A DNA stretch of 64,000 bases, taken from contig NZ_PQWB01000024.1 in NCBI RefSeq assembly GCF_002924365.1, forward strand, positions 1 through 64,000, read 5' to 3'. Shown piece by piece: positions 50,910 to 60,970 of the stretch. The notes under the pieces were generated by a model that made no database searches, was not told where the DNA came from, and worked only from the letters and a program-made list of their open reading frames with translations. The stretch comes from Chromobacterium alticapitis. Its GTDB lineage: Bacteria; Pseudomonadota; Gammaproteobacteria; Burkholderiales; Chromobacteriaceae. The position numbers and the translations under genes were made by a program. Position 1 is the stretch's first letter. Every line of letters begins with the position of its first letter.

Positions 50910-51049
50910 GAACTCTCCCTTTTGTGGCTACCAAGCATTTCCTGGTGATATGAGGCCAAAAATAGACCGAACAAGCCTAGCCATGCTTGTTTCTCCAATG
51001 AGGTCGCCGCTAGACTGCAACTCACTTCCTACTGGCGACGCCTACTATC

Positions 51050-51625
51050 ATGCTCAAACTCAACCTCGGCTGCGGCCATGACCAACGTCCCGGCTTCGTC
51101 AATGTGGATTCCCAAGCCGCTTGCCAGCCGGATCAGGTAGTCGATCTGGAATGCTTTCCCTGGCCTTGGGCGGACAACTCGGTGGACGAGGTGGTGATGA
51201 GCCATGTGCTGGAGCACTTGGGCGCCAGCGCCGACATCTACCTAGGCATCATCAAGGAGCTGTACCGGGTGTGCGCGCCGGACGCGCGCGTAACCATCAC
51301 CGTGCCGCATCCGCGCAGCGACAACTACCTGGCGGACCCCACCCATGTGCGGCCCATCACCGCCATGGGCTTGCAGCTGTTCAATCAGGAGCTGAACCGC
51401 CAGAGCATGGCGGAAGGCAGTTCCAGCACCCCGCTGGGCGTCTACCTGGGCGTGGACTGGGTGATGGAGTCGTCGGACGTGAAAATCCTGGAGCCGTGGG
51501 CCAGCCGCTTCAACAGCGGCCAGCTGGCGGAGGCCGACATCACGATGGCGGTGCAAAACTTCTACAACGTGATAGGCGATTGCAGCTTCGTCATGCGCGT
51601 GCGCAAGCCGGCCTTCTCCGGCTGA
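51050..51625 (+). CDS. class I SAM-dependent methyltransferase
   Basis: 191 aa with the SAM-binding motif LNLGCGHDQRPG at the N-terminus, an acidic VDLECFPWPWAD loop and DEVVMSHVLEHL. This short type is common in glycan or lipid clusters, but no such genes adjoin it and the acceptor is unknown. Confidence 0.78.
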   Translation: MLKLNLGCGHDQRPGFVNVDSQAACQPDQVVDLECFPWPWADNSVDEVVMSHVLEHLGASADIYLGIIKELYRVCAPDARVTITVPHPRSDNYLADPTHVRPITAMGLQLFNQELNRQSMAEGSSSTPLGVYLGVDWVMESSDVKILEPWASRFNSGQLAEADITMAVQNFYNVIGDCSFVMRVRKPAFSG

Positions 51626-51760
51626 GTCCGGCCTCGGCCATGCCGAGCCGCTTGCCTGCCGCTGCCATGAAATGCATCACGCATATTCCGGCGATGGCGA
51701 GAGCGGGTCTTCAGCCATGCCCGCCGTTGCCGCAACCCCTCCACGGAAAGGCGCAAGGTC

Positions 51761-52381
51761 ATGTCGAAAGAGCTGGTCTTCTATACCAACCCGCAGTCGC
51801 GGGGCAATATCGTGCACTGGATGCTGGAGGAAGTGGGCGCGCCCTACCGCCCGGTGCTGCTGGAATACGGCGCCGCCATGAAGTCGCCGGAATATCTGGC
51901 CATCAATCCCATGGGCAAGGTGCCGGCCATCCAACATGGCGAACAGGTCGTCACCGAGGGCGCGGCCATCTGCGCCTATCTGGCAGACGCTTTTCCGGAG
52001 GCGGGACTGGCCCCGGCGCTGGACGCCCGCGGCGATTACTACCGCTGGCTGTTCTTCGCCGCCAGTTGCGTGGAGCAGGCCTGGACCAACCAGACCGCCG
52101 GCCTCATCCCCACGCCAGAGCAGCAACGCATGTTCGGCTACGGCTCTTACGAGGCGACGATCAACACGCTGGCCAAGGCCGTGGCCGGCCGCCGCTATAT
52201 CGCCGGCGACCGCTTCAGCGCGGCCGATGTGTATGTCGGACGCACCATAGGTTACGGCATAGAGTTTGGCAATATGCGCGACTGGCCGGAGCTGGTCGCT
52301 TACTGGGACGGCCTGAAAAACCGCCCGGCCCTGCTGCGCGCCGCCGAGCAGGCCGCCCAATGGCTGGCTCACAAAGCTTAA
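51761..52381 (+). CDS. glutathione S-transferase
   Basis: 206 aa with an N-terminal thioredoxin-like domain (FYTNPQSRGNIVHWMLEEVG; NPMGKVPAI with cis-Pro, then the TEGAAICAYLAD glutathione site) and a helical C-terminal domain. Ser near residue 13 is the probable catalytic residue. The co-substrate is unknown. AAGG precedes ATG 51761. Confidence 0.88.
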   Translation: MSKELVFYTNPQSRGNIVHWMLEEVGAPYRPVLLEYGAAMKSPEYLAINPMGKVPAIQHGEQVVTEGAAICAYLADAFPEAGLAPALDARGDYYRWLFFAASCVEQAWTNQTAGLIPTPEQQRMFGYGSYEATINTLAKAVAGRRYIAGDRFSAADVYVGRTIGYGIEFGNMRDWPELVAYWDGLKNRPALLRAAEQAAQWLAHKA

Positions 52382-52436
52382 GCCCGCTCGGAGGCAGCAA
52401 TCCCGGCAAGCCGGAGCCGCCTCCTCTTCTCCAGCC

Positions 52437-53822
52437 TTACACCGGACGCAGCCGCGCCATAAAGTGGCGCAGGATGGGCGGCTCGTAGTCAAACGTCAAC
52501 CCTCGCACCTCGCTGGCGCGCCGTTTCACCGCGATCAGACAATCGGCGATGTAGTCCATGTGATCGTTGGTATAGACCCGGCGCGGAATGGTCAGCCGCA
52601 TCAGTTCAAACGGCGACGGCTCTTGCTTGCCGCTTTGCGGATTGCGCCCCAAGAGCAGGGAGCCGATCTCCACCGCCCTCACCCCGCCTTCCAGATACAG
52701 CTCGCAAGCCAGCGCATGGGCCGGGAATTGCTCGGCCGGAATATGCGGCAGCAGCAGCTTGGCGTCGACGAACACCGCGTGGCCGCCGGTAGGCGTCTGG
52801 ATGGGCACGCCGCCTTCGCGCAACCGCTCGCCCAGATACGCCACCTGACCGATGCGATAGCTCAGGAAAGCATCGTCCAGGCCTTCCTTCAGCCCTATCG
52901 CCAGCGCCTCCATATCGCGTCCGGCCAGGCCGCCGTAGGTAACGAAGCCCTCCATCGGCACGCAGCGCACCTGGGCCGCGCGGAACAGTTCCTCGTCGTC
53001 CTTGAAGCAGCATAGGCCGCCGATATTGACCAAACCGTCCTTCTTGGCCGACATGGTGAACATATCGCCGCAGTCGAACATCTCGCGCACGATGGCCGCG
53101 ATGGACGCGCCGGCGTAGGCCGGATCGCGCTCGCGGATGAACCAGGCGTTTTCGGCGAAGCGGGCCGCGTCTATCACCACCGGGATGCCGCGCGCGCGCG
53201 CCAGCTCGCTGACGGCGCGGATATTGCCCATGGACACAGGCTGGCCGCCGGCGCTGTTGCAGGTGATGGTGATGATGACGGCGGCGACGTTGTCTCCCTC
53301 CGCCGCCACGATCTCGCCTAGCCGCGGCAAGTCGAAATCGCCCTTCCAGTCATAAGCGGTGCCGGTGTCCAGCGCCTGCGGTGTCAACACGTTGACCGCG
53401 CGCGCGCCGGCCAGCTCCACGTGGGCCTTGGTGGTGTCGAAGTGATAGTTGGACAGGAATACCGGCCGCTCGCCGCGGCAGCGCTTGACCAGCTCCGGGA
53501 ACAAAATCTGCTCCGCGCCGCGGCCCTGGTGGGTGGGGATGGTGTGGGCGTAGCCGAACAGTTCGCGCACGGTGTCGGCCAGATGCAGGAAATTGCGGCT
53601 GCCTGCATAGGCCTCGTCACCCATCATCAGCCCAGCCCATTGGCGGTCGGACATCGCGCCAGTGCCGCTATCGGTCAGCAAGTCTATATATACGTCTTCC
53701 GCCTTGAGCAGGAAGGGGTTCCAGCCGGCCACCTCCAGCGCCTCGCGGCGGTCTTCGGACGTGGTTTGGCGGATGGGCTCCACCATCTTGATCCGGAACG
53801 GTTCGGGAATGCGTCGTGCCAT
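52437..53822 (-). CDS. tnaA: tryptophanase
   Basis: 461-aa PLP enzyme that splits tryptophan to indole, pyruvate and ammonia. The N-terminus [25 protein letters not shown], the PLP lysine in MSAKKDG (near residue 257) and the C-terminal [16 protein letters not shown] agree with TnaA. The related tyrosine phenol-lyase differs in these last positions. AGGAG precedes ATG 53822. A TnaC-like leader peptide lies 119 nt upstream, so induction by free tryptophan is expected. No tnaB permease follows; a POT transporter is divergent. Confidence 0.93.
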   Translation of the reverse strand: MARRIPEPFRIKMVEPIRQTTSEDRREALEVAGWNPFLLKAEDVYIDLLTDSGTGAMSDRQWAGLMMGDEAYAGSRNFLHLADTVRELFGYAHTIPTHQGRGAEQILFPELVKRCRGERPVFLSNYHFDTTKAHVELAGARAVNVLTPQALDTGTAYDWKGDFDLPRLGEIVAAEGDNVAAVIITITCNSAGGQPVSMGNIRAVSELARARGIPVVIDAARFAENAWFIRERDPAYAGASIAAIVREMFDCGDMFTMSAKKDGLVNIGGLCCFKDDEELFRAAQVRCVPMEGFVTYGGLAGRDMEALAIGLKEGLDDAFLSYRIGQVAYLGERLREGGVPIQTPTGGHAVFVDAKLLLPHIPAEQFPAHALACELYLEGGVRAVEIGSLLLGRNPQSGKQEPSPFELMRLTIPRRVYTNDHMDYIADCLIAVKRRASEVRGLTFDYEPPILRHFMARLRPV

Positions 53823-53941
53823 GATGCGTCTCCTCGCGACTCAGCCAAGTGCGTCCGGCGCGCGCACGCGCGCAGACCCGGCATGGCTTGCCGTCTTGCG
53901 GTTTCAACTTTGTAAATGGAAAAGAAAACGAGAGGGGAGCG

Positions 53942-54043
53942 TCAGGCGCGCGGGAAGTCGAACGTCAGGATGATGTCCAGCGTATACCAGTTGGGGCGCG
54001 GGCCCTCGAAAAGGGGCTGCGCCAGGCAAGTCATGATCTTCAT
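53942..54043 (-). CDS. tnaC: TnaC-like tryptophanase leader peptide
   Basis: A 33-codon frame ending WYTLDIILTFDFPRA then stop. Proteus TnaC, as I recall it, ends WFNIDSELAFFFPKK, and E. coli TnaC has Trp12, Asp16 and Pro24. Here Trp-to-Asp (4), Trp-to-Pro (12) and Pro-to-stop spacing are those of Proteus. ATG 54043 has AAGG 7 nt upstream; an ATG two codons earlier (54049) is possible. In the known system the nascent peptide and free tryptophan stall the ribosome at the stop codon and block Rho. The sequence after the stop, CGCTCCCCTCTCG, is C-rich as expected for a boxA/rut area. Confidence 0.75.
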   Translation of the reverse strand: MKIMTCLAQPLFEGPRPNWYTLDIILTFDFPRA

Positions 54044-54097
54044 CGTCATACCTTGAGCAGTGGGACAAGGGCGAATGCCCATCAGGACCCTATGCGC

Positions 54098-54407
54098 ATT
54101 TTAGGTAAATGACAATCACAAACCGTTTACCTTGTGAACATTTCGCAACGCCAATTGCATACAATCTTCAATGAACCAAATGAATAAAACTCATAAGAAA
54201 ACGATTAAATGCTCAATAAAAAACATCACAAACTGGAAGTTATTGCTCTAATTATTACATTGTTATGACATTTTTCTTGAAAAAATTTTCACATCTCAAC
54301 ATTTAATCGATATGATCGAGAACTGCCTACAAAATCCAGGCAATCATAAAAAATCAAAAACATCGCTCGTTGCTGGTGATGTCTCAAGTCACTCGAAGGA
54401 AACCCTT
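54098..54407. promoter_or_regulatory. AT-rich divergent promoter region of tnaCA and the POT gene
   Basis: This gap is far richer in A and T than its surroundings. TAAAAT (54103-54098, minus strand) is a plausible -10 for tnaCA. TTTAAT (54302-54307) and TATGAT (54311-54316) are candidates for the transporter, with TTGAAA at 54277-54282. A TGTGA half-site (54121-54117, minus strand) is the only hint of CRP. No gene is visible apart from tnaC. Confidence 0.45.
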
Positions 54408-55784
<1,377 letters not shown>

Positions 55785-55801
55785 GCCACCGCGCCATCGT
55801 C

Positions 55802-55828
55802 AACGCCACTCCGCCGGAGTGGCGTTTT
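55802..55828 (+). terminator. terminator of the POT transporter gene
   Basis: Stem AACGCCACTCC/GGAGTGGCGTT (11 bp) with TTTT. Confidence 0.85.
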
Positions 55829-55902
55829 CGTTTGCGCGCCGAATAACACGCCGGACGCTGTCTGTGATAGCCTTCGCCGATCCGATTTCCGTTTGACTCC
55901 GA

Positions 55903-57372
55903 ATGAAAACCGCTGCGATTCCCGCCTGGCGCAAGACCGCCGGCTTTGCGCTGCTGGCCTTGCTATTGATCCGCGCGCTGGCGCTATGGGCCATTCCGCT
56001 CACCGATACCACCGAGGCGCGCTACGCCGAAATCGCCCGCAAGATGCTGGAAACCGGCAACTGGGTGACGCCGCTGCACGACTACGGCGTGCCGTTCTGG
56101 GCCAAGCCGCCGCTGTCCACCTGGCTGTCCGCCGCCAGCATGGGCCTGTTCGGCGTCAATGAGCTGGCCGCGCGCCTGCCCGCCCTGCTGCTGGCACTGG
56201 GCGCGCTGTGGCTGACGGCCAACTTGATGCGCCGCCGCGCCGGCAATGACGCCGCCATGGCCGCCGCGCTGATGCTGGCCGGCGGCCTGCTGTTCTACGG
56301 CGCCGCCGGCACCGTAATGACAGACCCCGCGCTGATGTTCTGCGTCACGCTGAGCCAGGTGGCTTTCTGGCACGCCATGAGCGGCGGCAGCCGAGCCTGG
56401 CGCTACGCCTTCTTCGTCGGTTTGGGGCTGGGCCTGCTGGCCAAGGGACCGCTGGACGTGGTGCTGGTAGGCATGCCCATCTTCTTTTGGGTGCTGATCC
56501 GCAACGAGTGGAAGCGGCTGTGGACTGAGTTGCCCTGGATCAGCGGCACCCTGCTCGCCGCCGCCATCGCCCTGCCCTGGTATATCTGGGCGGAAATCCG
56601 CACGCCGGGCTTCCTCAACTACTTCATCATGGGCGAGCATGTCAGCCGCTTCCTCGATTCCGGCTGGAAGGGCGACAAGTACGGCTTCGCCCACGCCACG
56701 CCGCGCGGCATGATCTGGCCCTACGCGCTGGGCGCGCTATTCCCGTGGTCCATCGCCATGCTGGCCTGGCTCGCCTGCCGCGCGCGCCGGCTGCCCGCCA
56801 TCTTCCGCAACGGCGAACAAGATGGCTGGCTGCTCTATCTCGCGCTGTGGACCGTGATGACGCTGCTGTTCTTCACGATGTCCGGCAACATCATCTTCCC
56901 GTATTCGCTGCCCATGCTGCCCGGCGCCGCGCTGCTGATGGCCGAGCTGTGGCGGCGCGACCAAACCGCCCGCTCCGGCCGCGCCCTGCCCTGGCTGGCC
57001 CTGCTCTCCGGCCTCCTGGTGCTGGCCGCCATCGGCCTGGAGCGCTACGACGGCGCCAAATACTTCCGCACCCAAAAGCCGGTGATAGAAGCCTGGCGCG
57101 CGCAGCAGCCATCTCCTAACGCCATGCTGTTCTACTGGGACAGCCGCCGCGAGTTCTCGGCCGAGTTCTACAGCCAGGGCAAGGTGCGCACCACGGCGGA
57201 TCCGCAAGCGCTGGCCGTGCTGCTAGCCTCGCATCCGGGCAGCTGGATCGCCACCGAGCAACGCGACCTCTCCCGCCTGCCTCCGGCCATCGCCGGCGGC
57301 TACGCTCGCGCCGCGGAATTCCCCGTCATGAAGGACCGCATGCTCTTGCTGCGCCCCATCGCCGGCCATTGA
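55903..57372 (+). CDS. ArnT-like lipid A glycosyltransferase (GT39/GT83 type)
   Basis: 489-aa membrane protein with about 11 helices and a C-terminal periplasmic domain. The first loop DTTEARYAEIARKMLETGNWVTP-type segment, with the catalytic Asp/Glu, and PPLSTWLSA are those of ArnT/PMT enzymes, which move a sugar from undecaprenyl phosphate to lipid A or protein. The stop overlaps the next gene's region by a few nt. With its three followers it makes a probable lipid A hexosamine cassette (compare FlmK of Francisella, LgmB of Bordetella). Confidence 0.85.
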   Translation: MKTAAIPAWRKTAGFALLALLLIRALALWAIPLTDTTEARYAEIARKMLETGNWVTPLHDYGVPFWAKPPLSTWLSAASMGLFGVNELAARLPALLLALGALWLTANLMRRRAGNDAAMAAALMLAGGLLFYGAAGTVMTDPALMFCVTLSQVAFWHAMSGGSRAWRYAFFVGLGLGLLAKGPLDVVLVGMPIFFWVLIRNEWKRLWTELPWISGTLLAAAIALPWYIWAEIRTPGFLNYFIMGEHVSRFLDSGWKGDKYGFAHATPRGMIWPYALGALFPWSIAMLAWLACRARRLPAIFRNGEQDGWLLYLALWTVMTLLFFTMSGNIIFPYSLPMLPGAALLMAELWRRDQTARSGRALPWLALLSGLLVLAAIGLERYDGAKYFRTQKPVIEAWRAQQPSPNAMLFYWDSRREFSAEFYSQGKVRTTADPQALAVLLASHPGSWIATEQRDLSRLPPAIAGGYARAAEFPVMKDRMLLLRPIAGH

Positions 57373-57386
57373 TTCAGGATTGCGCC

Positions 57387-58394
57387 ATGACCGACACCCG
57401 CAACTTCATTCCGCCCTATCTGCTGGCGCTGCGCGCGTCCGAACGCCCGGCCGAGCCGCTGGTCAGTTGTCTGATTCCGGCTTACAACGAATCGGCCAAT
57501 ATCGTGCCCATGCTGGAGACGCTGCACCGCCTGCTGACCGAACGCGGCTACCGCCACGAACTGGTGGTGGTGGACGACGGCAGCCGCGACGACACCGTGC
57601 CCAAGGTGCTGGAGGCTTGCCAACGCCTGCCGGTGACGCTGATCCAGCTGTCGCGCAATTTCGGCAAAGAGATCGCGCTGACGGCCGGCATAGACCACAT
57701 CCACTGCGACGTCGCGGTGCTGATAGACGGCGACTTCCAGCATCCGCCGGAAATGGTGCCGGTCTTCCTGGACAAATGGCGCGAAGGCTATGACATGGTG
57801 TACAGCGTGCGCGCCAACCGCGACGGCGAAACGCTGGCCAAAAAGCTGTTCACCCGCGCTTTCTACGCGCTGATCAACAGCGGCGCGCCGCTGAAAATCC
57901 CGGAAAACACCCAGGACTTCCGCGTGCTGGACCGCTGCATCCTGGACGCGCTGCGCAGCATGCCGGAACGCAACCGCTTCATGAAGGGCCTGTACAACTG
58001 GGTGGGCTTCACCCAGCTGCCCATGGAAACGCAGACGCAGGAGCGCCGCGCCGGTGAAAGCAGCTTCAACTTCCGCGGCCTGTTCAATTTGGGCCTGACC
58101 GGCCTGACCGCGTTCTCCAATATGCCGCTGCGCATCTGGACGCTGATAGGCTGCGCGATCTCGATGCTGTCCATAGGCTATGCGCTGTGGGAGCTGCTGC
58201 ACACGCTGTTGTTCGGCAACCCGGTCAGCGGCTGGCCGACGCTGGCCGTGGCCGTCACCTTCCTGGGCGGGGTGCAGCTTTTGTCCATAGGCATTCTGGG
58301 CGAATACGTCGGCCGCATCTTCAATGAGGTGAAGGGCCGTCCCACCTATCTGGTCAGCCGCATCCACGGCCGGCGGGAGGACGACCCGGCATGA
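57387..58394 (+). CDS. undecaprenyl-phosphate glycosyltransferase (GT2, ArnC/GtrB-like)
   Basis: 335 aa. A GT2 domain (SCLIPAYNESANI, VVDDGSRDDT, DGDFQHPPE) is followed by two C-terminal helices as in ArnC, GtrB and DPM1-type enzymes that load a sugar onto undecaprenyl phosphate at the cytoplasmic face. ATG 57387 with AGGA upstream is preferred to a TTG at 57369. It overlaps the next gene by 4 nt. Confidence 0.87.
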   Translation: MTDTRNFIPPYLLALRASERPAEPLVSCLIPAYNESANIVPMLETLHRLLTERGYRHELVVVDDGSRDDTVPKVLEACQRLPVTLIQLSRNFGKEIALTAGIDHIHCDVAVLIDGDFQHPPEMVPVFLDKWREGYDMVYSVRANRDGETLAKKLFTRAFYALINSGAPLKIPENTQDFRVLDRCILDALRSMPERNRFMKGLYNWVGFTQLPMETQTQERRAGESSFNFRGLFNLGLTGLTAFSNMPLRIWTLIGCAISMLSIGYALWELLHTLLFGNPVSGWPTLAVAVTFLGGVQLLSIGILGEYVGRIFNEVKGRPTYLVSRIHGRREDDPA

Positions 58395-58780
58395 AGCGGC
58401 AATTATTCTGGTTCGGCGTGGTAGGCGTCTCGGCCATGCTGCTGCATTTCGCGCTGGTGACCCTGGTCTTGGTGCCGCTGGGCGCGCCGCCGCTCGCCGC
58501 CAATGTGCTGGGCTTTCTCGGCGCGTTTCAGCTCAGCTACTGGGGACACCGCCGTTTCACCTTCGAGGCGCGCCATGTGCCGCATCGCCAGGCCTTGCCG
58601 CGCTTCTTCGGCGTGGCCTGCCTGAGCTTCTGCGTCAACGAGGCCATGTATTTCGCCCTGCTGCGCTTCACTGCGCTCGATTACCGCGTCTCGCTGGCCA
58701 TAGTCCTGTTCGCGGTGGCGGCGCTGACCTTCCTGTTGGGCAAGCTGTGGGCCTTCGCCTCCTTGCCACAAACAAATTAA
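58391..58780 (+). CDS. GtrA-family small membrane protein
   Basis: 129 aa with four predicted helices; NVLGFLGAFQLSYWGHRRFTF is the GtrA signature. Such proteins are thought to flip undecaprenyl-linked sugars across the membrane. Translationally coupled to the GT2 gene (ATGA). A comparable small membrane protein, LgmD, is part of the Bordetella locus as I recall it. Confidence 0.85.
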   Translation: MKRQLFWFGVVGVSAMLLHFALVTLVLVPLGAPPLAANVLGFLGAFQLSYWGHRRFTFEARHVPHRQALPRFFGVACLSFCVNEAMYFALLRFTALDYRVSLAIVLFAVAALTFLLGKLWAFASLPQTN

Positions 58781-58835
58781 CGTCCCATCAAGCGTGCTTT
58801 GTAAACTTTTGCGACGGCCTCCAGTCATACCGTCC

Positions 58836-59645
58836 ATGACGAAACAATTGACTCTCTGCGCCGATGACTTCGCCCAGTCCGGCAGCATCAGCGCCGGCAT
58901 CCTGCAATTGATCGATGCCGGCCGCCTGTCCGCCACCAGCGTGCTCAGCCAGTCGCCGCACTGGCCTGAACTGGCCGGCGAGATTCGGGCGCGGGCGGAG
59001 CGGGTCGACGTCGGCCTGCATTTCAATCTCACGCATCCCTTCAGCCAGCCGGCCAAGCCGCTGTCGCACTGGCTGATGAAGAGCCAGCTGCGCCAGCTGT
59101 CGCAGGCCGCGCTGCGCGACGAGGCGCTGAGCCAGGTAGACCGTTTCGCCGAGCATTTCGGCCGCCTGCCGGATTTCGTCGACGGCCACCAGCACGTGCA
59201 CGCGCTGCCGGTGATCCGCGACGCGCTGTTCGACGCCATCCAGCGCCGCTGGCCGGAAGGCCGCCTGCCCTATCTGCGCTCGCCGGACAAGCTGGGCCAT
59301 CCCGGCGACAACCGGCTCAAGGCGCTGATTCTGCGCAGCGTGTGCACCCATTTCGACGAGCAGGCGCAGGAGCGCGGCTTCGCCACTTCGCCGTGGTTCG
59401 GCGGCATGTACTCTCTGACGCCGCAGGCCGATTTCGCCGGTCTGATGCAGTCCTGGCTGGCCCGCATGCCGCAACAGGCGCTGATCATGTGCCACCCAGG
59501 CCTGCCGGCCCAGGATGCGGACGACCCCATCGCCGCCTGCCGCGGCCGCGAGCTGGAATACTTGGCCAGTTCGGCCTTTGGCGAACTGTGCCAAAAGCTG
59601 CGAATCCGTCTTGCCCGCTTCCAGCCGGAAGCCGTCGCCGCCTAA
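58836..59645 (+). CDS. ChbG/HpnK (YdjC/NaxD) family carbohydrate deacetylase
   Basis: 269-aa metal-dependent deacetylase. The metal motif LCADDFAQSGSIS at the N-terminus and DGHQHVHALP near residue 110-120 (His-x-x-His pair) are intact. In this cassette it would remove the acetyl group from an undecaprenyl-linked N-acetylhexosamine, as NaxD does in Francisella. ATG 58836 lies 55 nt after gtrA. A role in chitin-oligosaccharide breakdown (ChbG) is less likely given the neighbours. Confidence 0.83.
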   Translation: MTKQLTLCADDFAQSGSISAGILQLIDAGRLSATSVLSQSPHWPELAGEIRARAERVDVGLHFNLTHPFSQPAKPLSHWLMKSQLRQLSQAALRDEALSQVDRFAEHFGRLPDFVDGHQHVHALPVIRDALFDAIQRRWPEGRLPYLRSPDKLGHPGDNRLKALILRSVCTHFDEQAQERGFATSPWFGGMYSLTPQADFAGLMQSWLARMPQQALIMCHPGLPAQDADDPIAACRGRELEYLASSAFGELCQKLRIRLARFQPEAVAA

Positions 59646-59652
59646 GCCGCGC

Positions 59653-60327
59653 TCAGCCGCCCGGCCAGGGTTGCGCCCACGGCTCGCCCAGTTCGTCCAG
59701 CAGGGCGCGGCAGGCGCAATCGGCGTAGCGCTCTCCCTGGCTAGGCGGCTGAATAAAGGCGAAGCGCTCGCCATCCAGCGCAAAGCGCAAGGCATAGGCG
59801 TGCAGATAGCCCCGATCCGCCATCGTGCCGCCGTACAGTTCGTCGCCCAGAATCGGCGCGCCCAATGACTTCATCGCCACGCGTAGCTGGTGCGTCTTGC
59901 CGGTGCGCGGGCGCAGCAGGAACAGCCGCTCGCCCGGCCGCGTCGAATAGCTGAAAAACTGCGTCACCGCCGGATTGTCCTGGCTCTGCGCCAGCCGCCA
60001 CGCGCCGCCGCGCCCCTTCGCCATATCGCCGCTGATCCGGCCCTGCTTCTTGGCCGGCTTGCGGTCGGACAAGGCCAGGTAATACTTCTCCACTTCCCGC
60101 TCCGCCAAAGCCTCGCCCAGCGCGCGCGCCGTCTCGGCCGAACGTGCCACCAAAATCAAGCCGGACGTGATGCGGTCCAGCCTATGCACTGGCCACAGCG
60201 CCTCGTCGCCCAGGCCGGCGCGCAAAGCCTCCATCAGCCCCGGCTCGTCGCCGTCGCGATGGAAGCTGACGCCGGGATGCTTGTCCAGCAGATAGAAGCG
60301 GGGATCGGAGTGGATCAGGGTGTACAT
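59653..60327 (-). CDS. RluA-family RNA pseudouridine synthase
   Basis: 224 aa with the catalytic motif HRLDRITSGLILVARS (Asp near residue 51) and the later LRPRTGKTHQLRVAMKSLG. It belongs to the small RluA-type group without an S4 domain; the RNA target is unknown. ATG 60327 is used, since an upstream TTG adds unrelated residues. Confidence 0.87.
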   Translation of the reverse strand: MYTLIHSDPRFYLLDKHPGVSFHRDGDEPGLMEALRAGLGDEALWPVHRLDRITSGLILVARSAETARALGEALAEREVEKYYLALSDRKPAKKQGRISGDMAKGRGGAWRLAQSQDNPAVTQFFSYSTRPGERLFLLRPRTGKTHQLRVAMKSLGAPILGDELYGGTMADRGYLHAYALRFALDGERFAFIQPPSQGERYADCACRALLDELGEPWAQPWPGG

Positions 60328-60399
60328 GGGAGGCGCGCCGGTGAGCAAACGGCGGATTGTAGAGCAGGCGCCGCCATCGCGACAGCGCCTTGGGGACGA

Positions 60400-60888
60400 T
60401 TAGGCGCCTTCCTTGCGCTGCTGCATCTCGATGCGCAGCTGCTTGCGCATTTCCGCGGCGCGGAAGCGTTGGCGCTGTTCTTCGGTTTCCAGCACCAGGG
60501 TAGGCACCGTCACCGGCTTGCCATCCTGGTAGGCCACCATGGTGAAATAGCAGCTGTTGGTGTGGCGTTGGCTGCGGCTCTGGATGTTCTCCGCCACCAC
60601 CTTGATGCCCACCTCCATCGACGTGCGGCCCGCATGGTTGACGCTGGCCAGAAAAGTCACCAGCTCGCCCACATGTATGGGCTGCTTGAACAGCACCTGA
60701 TCCACCGACAGCGTCACCACGTAGCAGCCGGCGTAGCGGCTGGCGCAAGCGTAGGCGACTTGATCCAGCAGCTTCAGCAGCACGCCGCCATGGACGTTGC
60801 CGGAAAAATTGGCCATGTCGGGCGTCATCAGCACCGACATCGTCAGTTCGCGCTGACCCTGGCTCTGCTCGCTCATCGTTATCTCCAT
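60400..60888 (-). CDS. acyl-CoA thioesterase, hotdog fold (YciA-like)
   Basis: 162 aa with the hotdog motif MANFSGNVHGGVLLKLLDQVAYACAS-type segment (Asn, His and Asp near residues 30-45), which hydrolyses acyl-CoA thioesters. GGAG precedes ATG 60888. A start four codons later is also possible. Confidence 0.87.
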   Translation of the reverse strand: MEITMSEQSQGQRELTMSVLMTPDMANFSGNVHGGVLLKLLDQVAYACASRYAGCYVVTLSVDQVLFKQPIHVGELVTFLASVNHAGRTSMEVGIKVVAENIQSRSQRHTNSCYFTMVAYQDGKPVTVPTLVLETEEQRQRFRAAEMRKQLRIEMQQRKEGA

Positions 60889-60918
60889 CGTTTCAACTCC
60901 GACATTCTGCCACGACGA

Positions 60919-60947
60919 TTGGAATGGACAACAGCCACTTCTATAAT
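60919..60947 (+). promoter_or_regulatory. sigma-70 promoter of the SprA-like gene
   Basis: TTGGAA (60919-60924), a 17-nt spacer and a perfect TATAAT (60942-60947), 24 nt before the start codon. Confidence 0.7.
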
Positions 60948-60970
60948 GGAATGCTAGAGGCCGAATTCAT

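Noticed and set aside
52437-53822. Tyrosine phenol-lyase instead of tryptophanase
   Set aside because: C-terminal motifs ([31 protein letters not shown]) and the TnaC-like leader favour TnaA.
54117-54121. CRP site before tnaCA
   Set aside because: Only a TGTGA half-site; the other half does not match and its position relative to the -10 is wrong.
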